The position numbers and the translations under genes were made by a program. Under the pieces are notes generated by a model. The model was not told the DNA's origin, searched no databases, and saw only the letters and a list, made by a program, of their open reading frames with translations. This document shows, in pieces, positions 35,652 through 43,583 of a stretch of 64,000 nt of DNA; positions within the stretch are counted from its first letter, which is position 1, and each line of letters opens with the position of its first letter. The stretch spans positions 3,727,767 to 3,791,766 of the forward strand of contig NZ_KK853997.1 of assembly GCF_000696185.1 (NCBI RefSeq). The letters run 5' to 3'. The stretch is from Kitasatospora cheerisanensis KCTC 2395 (GTDB taxonomy: Bacteria; Actinomycetota; Actinomycetes; Streptomycetales; Streptomycetaceae).

Positions 35652-36076
35652 GGCCCGTCGACCGGCTCGGCCGAGCTGTCGCCCCAGGCCCAGAGCGGGC
35701 CGGCCCGGGAGCAGGCACGGGCCGGGCCGAGCGGGAGGGGCGGGCCGTGGACGGGGACCTGGACGACCACCTCCACCGCGTCCTGCTCCGGCAGGACACG
35801 GCAGGAGATCAGCTCGGCACCGCCCTCCTGAGCCCGCGTCAGTTCGGCCGCCCGGCCGCACCCGCCGTCCGGGTCGAGCAGCAGTCGGTCGGCGGCGGCC
35901 AGCGCGGCCAGGTCCGCCGCCGACTCGGCACGGTGGCGGCCGGCCACGGCCGCACCCACCGTCAGGCAGGCCGAGAACACCACCACACCCAGCAGGCCCA
36001 GGGCGACCAGCCACACCGTCGCCGACCCGCGGTCGGGTGCCGCGGGGGCGTCGGGCCGGTCTTCCGGTTCTCGCAC
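35652..36076 (-). CDS. TadE/TadG-like secreted protein (Rv3654c type), 3' end uncertain
   Basis: N-terminus with a single membrane helix: DRGSATVWLVALGLLGVVVF, then HRAESAADLAALAAADRLL, the pattern of Rv3654c-family TadE-like proteins in actinobacterial tad loci. GTG at 36076 has AGGAG 9 bases upstream. The frame has no stop here: it stays open through the whole antisense of the helicase to 33206, and the two other frames first stop at 35571 and 35392. The true C-terminus is therefore unknown; the family normally has about 120-140 residues, so I end it at the helicase stop. Last gene of the tad operon. Confidence 0.6.
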
Positions 36077-36106
36077 AGCGCTCAACTCCTTTCGGGATCC
36101 CGGTTC

Positions 36107-36492
36107 TCAGCTGTCGGCGGTCAGCACGTCCTCCCGGGCGCTCACCGCGGTGGCGGTGAGGTGGACGGACAGCAGGGCGGCGAGGCGGCCGGGGCCAGGG
36201 CAGGGGGCCTCGACGGTGACCCGGGCGGTGGCGGTGTCCAGCGAGACCGCGACCTTCGCGCCGTGCGGGCGGCCGCCGCTGCGACGGCCGCCGCGTCACC
36301 GTCGCCGCGGGCGGCGGCCCGGGCGCCGGCCCGGGCCGCGTCCACGCAGCGGATCTGGGCCCCGGCGGCGACCACGCCCCAGACCAGCATGACCGCGAGC
36401 AGCACCAGCGCGGGCAGGGCCACCGCCGTCTCGGCGGTGACCATCCCCGAGTCCGGCGCCCCGGCCCGACCTGACCGGCGGTCAGACCGCAT
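36107..36492 (-). CDS. TadE-family pilus assembly protein (one frameshift)
   Basis: A single-pass pseudopilin-like protein: GMVTAETAVALPALVLLAVM (prepilin-type Gly before the helix), then IRCVDAARAGARAAARGDGD. The second half is in another frame: GAKVAVSLDTATARVTVEAP to LSVHLTATAVSAREDVLTAD, stop at 36107, which is typical for the family. One extra C in the run near 36275-36280 joins the halves, and the length (386) is one base short. The ATG at 36492 overlaps the stop of the pilin gene, so the two are coupled. Confidence 0.8.
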
Positions 36493-36736
36493 GCAGGGCA
36501 CGGTCCAGGACGTCCGACAGCGCGCCGGAGACCGTGCCGCTGGTCACCACCTTGTAGAGCACCGCCGCGAAGGCGCACGCCGCGACCGTGCCGATCGCGT
36601 ACTCGGCGGTGCTCATTCCGGCGTCGGACGGACCGGCCGCCATCGTCCGGTACCGGTGGCGCAGCCAGTCGCCGAGCCTGCGGGCGGCGCGCCTCGCGGG
36701 CCTCGGCCGGACGGGCAGGGAGGGGGTGGTCATCAT
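36482..36736 (-). CDS. Flp-type pilin (DUF4244)
   Basis: An 84-residue prepilin. A basic leader (RPARRAARRLGDWLRHRYRT) ends before G-MSTAEYAIGTVAACAFAAV, where a prepilin peptidase would cut after the Gly; the glutamate at position 5 of the mature form is kept. A hydrophobic helix follows. This is the DUF4244 pilin of actinobacterial tad clusters. GAAGGGA precedes the ATG pair at 36733-36736. No prepilin peptidase gene is in the window. Confidence 0.88.
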   Translation of the reverse strand: MMTTPSLPVRPRPARRAARRLGDWLRHRYRTMAAGPSDAGMSTAEYAIGTVAACAFAAVLYKVVTSGTVSGALSDVLDRALHAV

Positions 36737-36861
36737 GGTGAATTCCCTTCGTAGTGGCGGACGTTCCGTTCGGAGCTTCCGCAGGAGTGGACGTCGTTCT
36801 GCAGGGGTCGTCATTCGGCAGAACGGCTCGGCCCCGACGGCCGGCTGGGCGGTTCGGCGGT

Positions 36862-37668
36862 TCAGAGACGCTGGGAGAAGGTGCTGGTCAGGCCCATCAC
36901 CACCGGCACGACGCCGATCAGCACGAACGCGGGCAGGAAGCACAGCCCGAGCGGTGCGGTCGCCAGGACGCCGGCCCGGCGGACCCTCGCGTGGGCCGCG
37001 CGGGCGGCGGCCGCCCGCTGGGACTGGGCGAGGCCGAGGAGCGCGGTGGCCGGTGGCGCCCCGCTGAGGGTGGTGCGGGCCAGGCAGCGGGCGAGCGGGG
37101 CCATCGGCGGGCAGTCGGCGGCCAGTTGCTCCCAGCAGCGCTCCGGGGAGGCTCCGAGGGTCAGCTGGGCGGCGACGCCGGCCAGGCGGTCCCGGATCGG
37201 CGACGGCACGCTGTCCGCGACGGCGGAGGCCGCCGCGGCCGGGGAGCCGCTCGATCCGAGGCAGGCCGCCAGCAGGTCGGCGGCCAGCGGGAGTTGGCGG
37301 ACCAGCCAGTCCCGCTCCGCCGCCCGTCGGCGCTCCCCCGGCGACCGGACCCCGGGCAGCAGCCGCCACCCGCCCCAGCCGACCGCCAGCCCGACTGCCG
37401 GGCCCGCCCAACCGCCGACCAGGACGGCGGCGGACACCCCGAGCAGCACGGCCAGCGGCCGGTCACCCGCGGCCCAGCGGGTCGACCGCCGCACGGCCGC
37501 CGCGACCCGGTCGCCCCGGCTCCCCGGCCCGCCCCGCGCGGGAGCGGCCGTCACCGCCGGCACGCAGCGCCCGGCCCGGCGTCGGACCACCCGCCCCCGC
37601 ACCGCCGCCAGCGCCTCGCCGGCCAGGCCCGCAGCGGCCACCGGCAGCAGGATCGCCATCGCGTCCAC
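36862..37668 (-). CDS. TadC-like type II secretion F-family membrane protein
   Basis: A 268-residue inner-membrane protein of the tad pilus machine. A type II secretion F domain is visible (VRQLPLAADLLAACLGSSGS, then ARTTLSGAPPATALLGLAQS), with C-terminal helices (ATAPLGLCFLPAFVLIGVVP). With TadB it forms the platform on which the ATPase acts. GTG at 37668 is chosen because GGAGG lies 4 bases before it; the ATG three codons later is the alternative. The upstream gene is TadB, 129 bases away. Confidence 0.85.
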   Translation of the reverse strand: MDAMAILLPVAAAGLAGEALAAVRGRVVRRRAGRCVPAVTAAPARGGPGSRGDRVAAAVRRSTRWAAGDRPLAVLLGVSAAVLVGGWAGPAVGLAVGWGGWRLLPGVRSPGERRRAAERDWLVRQLPLAADLLAACLGSSGSPAAAASAVADSVPSPIRDRLAGVAAQLTLGASPERCWEQLAADCPPMAPLARCLARTTLSGAPPATALLGLAQSQRAAAARAAHARVRRAGVLATAPLGLCFLPAFVLIGVVPVVMGLTSTFSQRL

Positions 37669-37797
37669 CTCGCCTCCATCGAATCGAACTCGGATCAGAA
37701 GTCGCTTCAGCACTCGGCCCGTTCGCCGGGCAGCCGGCGCGACGCCGCGCGCCGCCGGATGGGTCGCCCCGGACCCGGACCGGGCCGGCCCACCCGT

Positions 37798-38895
37798 TCA
37801 GCCCCACCGGTCCGCCCGGACCGTGAGCTGATCTCCCGTCAGGGGCGGTACGGCCGCGAGCAACCCGCCCCGGCGGGTGCGGGAGATCCCGCAGCTCGCG
37901 GTGGCGGCCCGCACCGGACGGGGCTGCGTCGGCCGGTGCCGCACCGGCCGGGCCCGGGCCGGTGCGTCCTCGGCGGCCCGGACGATCCGGGCGGTCCAGG
38001 CGATGCCGGCGGTTTCCAGGGCCGCCCCGGCGAGCAGGCTGAGCAGGCCCGCCGGGGTGTGCAGCAGGACGTGCACCGGATGGGCGCCGAGCGCGCTGCC
38101 CAGGCCCAGGCCGACCGCGGGCAGGGCGGCCAGCACGATCACGGTGGTGCGCGGGCCCGCGAGTTCGCCCGCGATCTCCTCGGCGAGGGCCCGTTCGGCG
38201 CGCAGCGCGTCCGCGACCTGCTCCAGGCCGAACGCCAGCCCCGTGCCGCTCTCGGTGCTGACCTGCCAGCAGGCCGCGACCGCAGCTGCGCTCTCCCCGC
38301 CGGGCAGTTCGGCCACCTGCCGGAGCGCCGCCGGCAGGTCCGCCCCGTAGCGGCCCGCCGCCAACCGGGCCGTGGGCTCGGCACCGAGGCGGTGGGCCCA
38401 GTCGGGGGCGGCCCGGGAGACCACGGAGTGCATGGCCTGCTCGGGGGTGGCGCCGCTGCGCAGTTCGGCCGCCAGGCCGGCGCACAGGTCGATCACCGCC
38501 GCGGCCCGCCGTCGGGCCGCCCGGCTCGCGGCGTACCGGGCACGCCAGCGGCGGAGCGGGACCACCGCGCACGCCGCGCCGATCAGCGGCAGCAGCGAGG
38601 CGGTGCTGCGCCCGGCCGCCGCTCCGGCCGGGAGCAGCAGCAGTTCGGGCACCAGCCAGCGCGGCCGCCGTCGCCGCCATCCGGCCCGCAGCCGGGCGAG
38701 CCGGTCGTCCGGCGCCCCGGGCCCGCTCAGCAGGCGTCTCAGGCGGCCGCCGCCGCGCCGTCTGCGCCGGGTGCCGGTCAGCCAGGCCGCCGCACACAGC
38801 GCCCCGCCGAGGCCGGCGAAGGCGCCGACCAGGGTCGCCGCGCAGGCGACACCGGCCGACGGCAGGGCCGCCGCGACGCCGAACTCCCCTGCCAT
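37798..38895 (-). CDS. TadB-like type II secretion F-family membrane protein
   Basis: A 365-residue membrane protein of the tad machine. The F domain includes AAAVIDLCAGLAAELRSGAT, CWQVSTESGTGLAFGLEQVA and AERALAEEIAGELAGPRTTV, followed by two helices. The N-terminus also has a membrane helix (GVACAATLVGAFAGLGGALC). The ATG at 38895 has GGAGG 5 bases upstream and overlaps the stop of a 32-codon ORF as TGATG. The C-terminal tail is Arg-rich. Confidence 0.87.
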   Translation of the reverse strand: MAGEFGVAAALPSAGVACAATLVGAFAGLGGALCAAAWLTGTRRRRRGGGRLRRLLSGPGAPDDRLARLRAGWRRRRPRWLVPELLLLPAGAAAGRSTASLLPLIGAACAVVPLRRWRARYAASRAARRRAAAVIDLCAGLAAELRSGATPEQAMHSVVSRAAPDWAHRLGAEPTARLAAGRYGADLPAALRQVAELPGGESAAAVAACWQVSTESGTGLAFGLEQVADALRAERALAEEIAGELAGPRTTVIVLAALPAVGLGLGSALGAHPVHVLLHTPAGLLSLLAGAALETAGIAWTARIVRAAEDAPARARPVRHRPTQPRPVRAATASCGISRTRRGGLLAAVPPLTGDQLTVRADRWG

Positions 38896-38993
38896 CACGG
38901 CCTCCTCTCCCCGGAGCGCAACAGCCGCCAGGCGGCCGTCCCGATCGCGCAGAGGGCGATCACCCACCCGAACTCGATCTGACGGAGCGTCAC
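38895..38993 (-). CDS. 32-residue small membrane protein nested between cpaF and tadB
   Basis: A short ORF that exactly fills the gap between the ATPase and tadB genes. Its GTG start overlaps the cpaF stop as GTGA, and its TGA overlaps the tadB start as TGATG. The peptide is a short polar start, one membrane helix (IEFGWVIALCAIGTAAWRLL) and a basic tail (RSGERRP). The perfect overlaps and the helix argue for a real, translationally coupled gene. The function is unknown; it could be an assembly factor for the tad platform. It has no separate ribosome site, as expected for coupled translation. Confidence 0.65.
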   Translation of the reverse strand: MTLRQIEFGWVIALCAIGTAAWRLLRSGERRP

Positions 38994-40539
38994 GGAACCT
39001 CCACCGGGGTTTCGCAGGCGGGAGCGTCAACCGAACCGGCCTCCTGCTCCGGCGGGTTGAGCCGTTCGACCGCCTCCGGGTGCGGGGGCAGTTCGACGCC
39101 TCGTTCGGCGCAGAGTTCTCGCAGTCGGGTCCAGCCGGGGCCGGGCCGGCTGCGGCCGTCGCGGTCGAAGCGGACGGCTTCGGTGGTGGCGGTCAGTCCG
39201 TCCGGGTCGCCGACCAGCAGGTGCAGGCCGGTGACCCGGCGGCGGCCGTCGGCGCGGTCCCGGCCGAGGTGGACCACGGCGTCGAGGCCGGCCCGGAGTT
39301 GGCTGTGCAGCGACTGCCGGTCGAGTCCGGCGAGCGAGCCGAGGGCTTCCAGCCGGGCGGGCACGTCGGCGGCGGTGTTGGCGTGGACGGTGCCGCAGCC
39401 GCCTTCGTGGCCGGTGTTGAGGGCGGCCAGCAGGTCGACCACCTCGGCGCCGCGGACCTCGCCGACCACCAGCCGGTCGGGCCGCATCCGCAGCGCCTGC
39501 CGGACCAGGTCGCGAAGGGTCAGCTCGCCCAGCGACTCCTGGTTGGGCGGGCGGGACTGGAGCCGGACGACGTGCGGGTGGTCCGGCCGGAGTTCGGCGG
39601 AGTCCTCGGCCAGCACGATGCGCTCGTCGACCGGGACGAGCCCGAGCAGGGCGGCGAGCAGGGTGGTCTTGCCGCTGCCGGTTCCGCCGGAGATCAGGAG
39701 CGAGAGCCTGGCCCGGAGCGCGGCGGCGAGCAGGTCGGTGCCGGACGGGGGCAGCGCCCCGGCGGCCACCAGTTCGGCGAGGGTGAAGGGCGTGCTGCGG
39801 CAGGTCCGCAGCGAGATGTGGGTGCAGTCGGCGGCGATCGGCGGGAGGACGGCGTGCAGCCGGGTGCCGTCGGGCAGTCGGGCGTCCACCCAGGGGCGGG
39901 CGTCGTCCAGGCGGCGGCCGGCCACGGTGGCCAGCCGGTGGGCGAGCCGGCGCACGGCGTCGGCGTTCGGGAAGCGCACCTGGGGTGCGCGTTCGAGGCC
40001 CTTGCCGCGGTCGATCCAGACCTGGTCGGGGCCGTTGACCAGGACGTCGGTGACGCCGTTCTCGGCCAGCAGCGGGTCGAGCGGCCCGGCGCCGACGATC
40101 TCGGCGCGCAGGCTGCGGACGGTGTTGAGCACGTCGGCCCCGCCGAGCGGCGGCCGGGTGGCGCGCAGCGCGGCGGCGACCGAGCCGGTGGTGGGCGCCG
40201 CACCCGCTTCGGCGAGCCGGAGGCGGACCACGTCGACGAGTTCGGCGGCCCCGTCCTGGGGCGGGGCGGCGGGCGGCGGGCCGTCCCGTTCGGGGCGGCC
40301 GGGGCCTGCCGGCGGACCAGGTAGCGCACCGGCGGTCCGCTGCGCGGGCCCGATTCGTCCGGTGCGATCTCCTCGGCGGGGCCGGGCGGTGCGCCGCGCA
40401 GGGCCCGGGCCCTGGGGACGGCGATGCGGCGGTGGGTGCGGGCGACCGGTCGCCGGGCGAGCCGCGGTTCGGCGGCGTGCCCGTCGGCCTCGTGGGTGTC
40501 GGCCTCGTGGGTGTCGACGGCGTGCAGGCGGTTGGTCAT
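38990..40539 (-). CDS. tad secretion ATPase TadA/CpaF family (one frameshift)
   Basis: The motor ATPase of the pilus. Walker A is LLISGGTGSGKTTLLAALLG, the Asp box is ERIVLAEDSAELRPDHPHVV and Walker B is MRPDRLVVGEVRGAEVVDLL, plus the His box HEGGCGTVHANTA. The N-terminal 85 residues (start MTNRLHAVDTHEADTHEADG, ATG at 40539) are in another frame. One extra C in the run near 40296-40300 joins RYLVRRQAP to GRPERDGPPPAAPPQDGAAE, and the length (1550) is one base short. A polar N-terminal domain precedes the core. Translated just after the CpaE-like gene, 9 bases away. Confidence 0.88.
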
Positions 40540-40548
40540 GGGTCCTCC

Positions 40549-41649
40549 TCAGGCCGCCACGACGGGCGGCATCGCTTCGGTCAGGAATCGCCCGCAGAAG
40601 CGGGCCAGTGGGCCGCCGTCCCGCAGGCCGGGCGGGGCGCCGCGTTCGGCGTCCAGGGCGAGGCCGGGTTCGGGGGCGAGCTCCCCGGCCAGGCGCAGGT
40701 GCAGGCCGCGGGCGACGTCGGCGGCGGTGAGGCCGGACGGGCCGGGGGTGCGGACGACGGCTCGCAGGTCGGCGAGCCGTATCCGGACGGCCGCGGCGAC
40801 CCGGTCGGCCGCGGCCAGCGCGCGCAGTTCGGCGGGGACCACGAGCAGCCCGGTGTCGGCCTGTTCGAGGGCCTGGGCGGCGGCCGCGTCGAGGTGCCGG
40901 GGCAGGTCGAGGACGACCAGCCCGCCGCGTCTGCGGGCGGCGGCCAGGACGCTGTGCATGGCTTCGGCGGGGATGGTGAGGGTGTCGGAGCGGTCCCAGG
41001 ACAGGGCGCTGAGCCGGTGCGGCTCGGGCAGTGCCTTGGCGAGTTCGTTGCCGCTGATCCGGCCGCGCGAGGCCGCGAGGTCCGGCCAGCGCAGGCCGCC
41101 GGCCTGTTCGGCCCCGAGCAGGACGTCCAGCCCGCCGCCCAGCGGGTCGCCGTCGATCAGCATGGTGCGGTGCCCGGCCCGGGCGGCGCGGACCGCGAGC
41201 GCGCAGGCCAGCGTGGAGGCTCCCGCGCCGCCGCGTCCGCCGAGCACCGCGACGGTGAGCGCGGGCGGCCCGACGCCCTCGGTGGCGTCGGCGATCCGGT
41301 CGAGCAGCCAGGGCTGTGCGTCCGGCAGGAACAGCACGTGCTCCGCGCCGAGCCGGACGGCGCGGACCCAGATCTCGCCGTCGTCGAGGTCGAGGCCGAG
41401 CAGCAGCACGCCGGGCCGGCGGGGCAGGCCGGCGCACCGTTCGGCGAGGTCGTCGCCGACCAGCACCAGTGGGGCGTTCTCCCACAGCCGGACGGGCGGT
41501 GGGGCGCCGCCGAGCAGCCGTGGCTCGGCTCCGGCGGCGGCGCACAGGCGGGTGAGCTGTTCGGCGAGGGTCTCGTCGCCGGTGAGGATCAGCGGCCCGG
41601 GCGGGGGCTCGGGCGGACCGGCGTGCGGGTCGGTGAGGGGGACGGACAA
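40549..41649 (-). CDS. ssd: CpaE/Ssd-like P-loop protein (septum-site determining, Rv3660c type)
   Basis: A 366-residue MinD/CpaE-type ATPase. A receiver-like N-terminal part (PLILTGDETLAEQLTRLCAA) is followed by the deviant Walker A GGRGGAGASTLACALAVRAA and TMLIDGDPLGGGLDVLLGAE, then VVLDLPRHLDAAAAQALEQA. It matches the septum-site-determining protein Ssd (Rv3660c), first gene of actinobacterial tad clusters. It may place the pilus machine or affect division. TTG at 41649 has GGAGG 5 bases upstream; the frame continues to 41814 without a better start. Confidence 0.85.
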   Translation of the reverse strand: MSVPLTDPHAGPPEPPPGPLILTGDETLAEQLTRLCAAAGAEPRLLGGAPPPVRLWENAPLVLVGDDLAERCAGLPRRPGVLLLGLDLDDGEIWVRAVRLGAEHVLFLPDAQPWLLDRIADATEGVGPPALTVAVLGGRGGAGASTLACALAVRAARAGHRTMLIDGDPLGGGLDVLLGAEQAGGLRWPDLAASRGRISGNELAKALPEPHRLSALSWDRSDTLTIPAEAMHSVLAAARRRGGLVVLDLPRHLDAAAAQALEQADTGLLVVPAELRALAAADRVAAAVRIRLADLRAVVRTPGPSGLTAADVARGLHLRLAGELAPEPGLALDAERGAPPGLRDGGPLARFCGRFLTEAMPPVVAA

Positions 41650-41778
41650 GGCGGCCTCCGCGTGGTGCGGGTTCGGTCTGACGGCGCGTCGGACGCGGCG
41701 GCCCGGAGGGGTCGGCGCGGCGGCGCGGACACCACGGTGGAGGACGGCGCGGAATGTGTCGGCCGAGTAAGCAATCCC

Positions 41779-41804
41779 TGTGGATAACCCGCCCTTGTGG
41801 ATAA
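41779..41804 (-). promoter_or_regulatory. two DnaA-box-like 9-mers upstream of ssd
   Basis: TGTGGATAA at 41779-41787 and again at 41796-41804; on the minus strand both read TTATCCACA, the E. coli DnaA consensus. They are 17 bases apart, in the leader of the ssd-tad operon. Streptomycete DnaA boxes are usually TTGTCCACA, so the match is one base off that form. DnaA binding is inference. Confidence 0.4.
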
Positions 41805-41992
41805 CCGGGCTCACTCGGACGGGGGCCGAAACAGTTCGGAATTGACGGATCGGGTATACCGATATGACACTCGATCCACTACGGAGAGTGACATAAATGG
41901 GAGGGCAAAGAAGCCTCGACAGCGGCTGGAAAACCGCCGGAGTACCCCCTCGAACCGTCCGTCACGCCACTCCCCGGAGGCTCAATTGCCAA

Positions 41993-42090
41993 GGAAAATG
42001 GGCCCGGACATGCGACGACCCCCGCCGGGGGGGAGAGCGGGGGTCGTCTATCCACGGCCAGGCTCGGGGGGGAGGAGCCGGGCCGGGTTA
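41993..42090 (-). ncRNA. 6C family small RNA
   Basis: On the minus strand two stem-loops follow each other, each with a run of cytosines in the loop, the defining mark of the actinobacterial 6C RNA. Hairpin 1 (42061-42079) is GGCTC-CTCCCCCCC-GAGCC. Hairpin 2 (42014-42048) has a 12-bp stem GACGACCCCCGC around a loop with eight C. A short T-run (CATTTTCC) follows near 41993-42000. The place is the same as for M. tuberculosis 6C/B11, between ssd (Rv3660c) and the HAD gene (Rv3661), and on the ssd strand. The ends are estimates; 5' could be 10-20 bases either way. Confidence 0.85.
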
Positions 42091-42200
42091 GCACGGTCGC
42101 GCGAACGATCCGTGACTTCCATGGTGTACCCGACCGCCCAGAAACACAAACCCGCACGCCCGCGGGTCCACCGAATGGCGGCCTGTTTTGCCGGTCCCTC

Positions 42201-42206
42201 TATCCT
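42201..42206 (+). promoter_or_regulatory. -10 box for a leaderless HAD transcript
   Basis: TATCCT lies 8 bases before the GTG of the HAD gene, which has no Shine-Dalgarno. This spacing puts the transcription start at or near the first base of the start codon, as in many streptomycete leaderless messages. No clear -35 is seen. Confidence 0.4.
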
Positions 42207-42214
42207 CGGTTCCC

Positions 42215-43126
42215 GTGGACACCACCGAGAACGCCGACTTCGCCGACCGCGGTGCCGACTCCGACGCACCGGACTCCGCCGAGCCCGTGACGGCCCCCGC
42301 GGCGCCCGCCCGACCCGGGTACGGCGTGCCGCGGACAGCCGCCTTCTTCGACCTCGACAAGACGATCATCGCCAAGTCCAGTGCGCTCGCCTTCAGCCGC
42401 CCGTTCTACCAGGGCGGCCTGATCAACCGCCGTTCGGTGGTGAAGAGCGCCTACGCCCAGTTCGTCTTCCTGGTCGGCGGCGCGGACCACGACCAGATGG
42501 AGAAGATGCGGGCCTACCTGTCGGCGCTCACCCGGGGCTGGAACGTCCAGCAGGTGCGGGAGATCGTCGCCGAGACGCTGCACGGGATGATCGACCCGAT
42601 CATCTACGACGAGGCGGCGTCGCTGATCGAGCAGCACCACGCGGCCGGCCGGGACGTGGTGATCGTCAGCAGCTCCGGCTCCGAGGTGGTCGAGCCGATC
42701 GGCCAACTGCTGGGCGCGGACCACGTGATCGCCACCCGCCTGCACGTCGAGGACGGCCGCTACACCGGCGAGATCGAGTACTACGCGTACGCCGAGAACA
42801 AGGCCGCGGCGATCCGCGAGCTGGCCGAGCGGGAGGGCTACGACCTCGCCAACTGCTATGCGTACAGCGACTCGTCGACCGATCTGCCGATGCTGGAGGC
42901 GGTCGGTCACCCGGCCGCGGTGAACCCGGACCGGGCGCTGCGGAAGGAGGCGGTGGCCCGCGAGTGGCCGGTGCTGGTGTTCAGCCGGCCGGTCGAACTG
43001 ACGCGCAGGCTCCCGGAGTTCCACGCGCCGAGCCGTTCGGTGCTGGCCGCGGTGGCGGTCGGCGCGGCGGCGGTGACGGCCGGGGTGCTCTGGTACAGCG
43101 CGCGGCGGCGGCGCCCGGTCGCCTGA
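42215..43126 (+). CDS. HAD-superfamily hydrolase, subfamily IB (SerB/CicA-like phosphatase)
   Basis: A 303-residue phosphatase-like protein. Motif I is AAFFDLDKTIIAKSSALAFS (nucleophile and acid Asp in DLDKT), motif II is VVIVSSSGSEVVEP, motif III is the Lys in AYAENKAAAIREL, and motif IV is YAYSDSSTDLPMLEAVGHPA. A C-terminal membrane helix (LAAVAVGAAAVTAGVLWYSA) with an Arg-rich end would anchor it. Homologues lie beside ssd in mycobacteria (Rv3661) and streptomycetes. The substrate may be a phosphoserine or phospholipid ester; unknown. GTG at 42215. Confidence 0.9.
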   Translation: MDTTENADFADRGADSDAPDSAEPVTAPAAPARPGYGVPRTAAFFDLDKTIIAKSSALAFSRPFYQGGLINRRSVVKSAYAQFVFLVGGADHDQMEKMRAYLSALTRGWNVQQVREIVAETLHGMIDPIIYDEAASLIEQHHAAGRDVVIVSSSGSEVVEPIGQLLGADHVIATRLHVEDGRYTGEIEYYAYAENKAAAIRELAEREGYDLANCYAYSDSSTDLPMLEAVGHPAAVNPDRALRKEAVAREWPVLVFSRPVELTRRLPEFHAPSRSVLAAVAVGAAAVTAGVLWYSARRRRPVA

Positions 43127-43583
43127 GCCCGCGGCCGCCTGCCGCGCGGGGCGGAACGGTCCTGCGCGGAACGACGGTTCGCCAAATCGGACAAACCGTG
43201 GTGGAGCCCGGCGAAGCAGCCTTTTCCGGGTTCCCCTTTTGTCCGATCTGCGGTAGAAATGGGTTAGGCCCGCGAGACCCGGTCAGGACCCCACGGGGTC
43301 GATCCGACAACGCAGTTCAGGCCCCACGGACCTTCGTACGGACAATCGGGCACCCACATGCAGCCGACCCGCTGACGGGCCGCCGCACCAGGCGAAGGGC
43401 AACAGGACCCCGCCTGATGGGCATTGCACGGTGCATGCACTGGTAACCCGGTCTCCGTACCAGCGGCGACGCCCGGAAGTCTCGGGCGTCGCCGCAACTG
43501 CGTCCGCGCAACTGCGGCACGGGGCCTGCCCGTTCAGGACGACTGCGGCACGCGGCCCGTCCGTTCGGGCCGGGCGGCCGGGG
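43127..43583. other. convergent intergenic region, 457 bp, no gene recognised
   Basis: No convincing ORF; a 77-codon minus-strand frame (43264-43497) lacks support. It holds an inverted repeat atcggacaaa (43186-43195) / tttgtccgat (43238-43247), a patch of low GC at 43220-43262 that looks like a promoter (TAGAAAT), and an 11-bp stem-loop at 43465-43493. Together these could frame a small transcript of about 200 bases. Confidence 0.4.
43465..43493. terminator. hairpin terminator between the HAD and Fic-like genes
   Basis: ggcgacgcccg and its exact complement (11 bp) around a 7-base loop, lying between two convergent genes. It could stop transcripts from both sides, or end a small RNA from the region before it. 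Confidence 0.6.

Larger units (their letters stand above)
41650..42214. other. divergent regulatory region between the tad operon and the HAD gene
   Basis: 565 bp without a convincing protein gene. It holds two DnaA-box-like 9-mers (41779-41804), a GGTATACC palindrome at about 41854-41861 that gives a TATACC -10-like box for the ssd operon on the minus strand, the 6C RNA (about 41993-42090) and a probable leaderless promoter for the HAD gene. Confidence 0.6.

Noticed and set aside
41897..42091. 64-codon plus-strand ORF starting MGGQRSLDSGWKTAGVPPRT with a good GGAGAG ribosome site
   Set aside because: It runs through both hairpins of the 6C RNA on the other strand and ends in Gly/Arg-rich sequence set by the C-runs; no domain. 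It could still be a leader peptide, but I do not call it.
43264..43497. 77-codon minus-strand ORF with several Cys and Trp residues
   Set aside because: No ribosome site and no recognisable domain; its start lies in the terminator hairpin.
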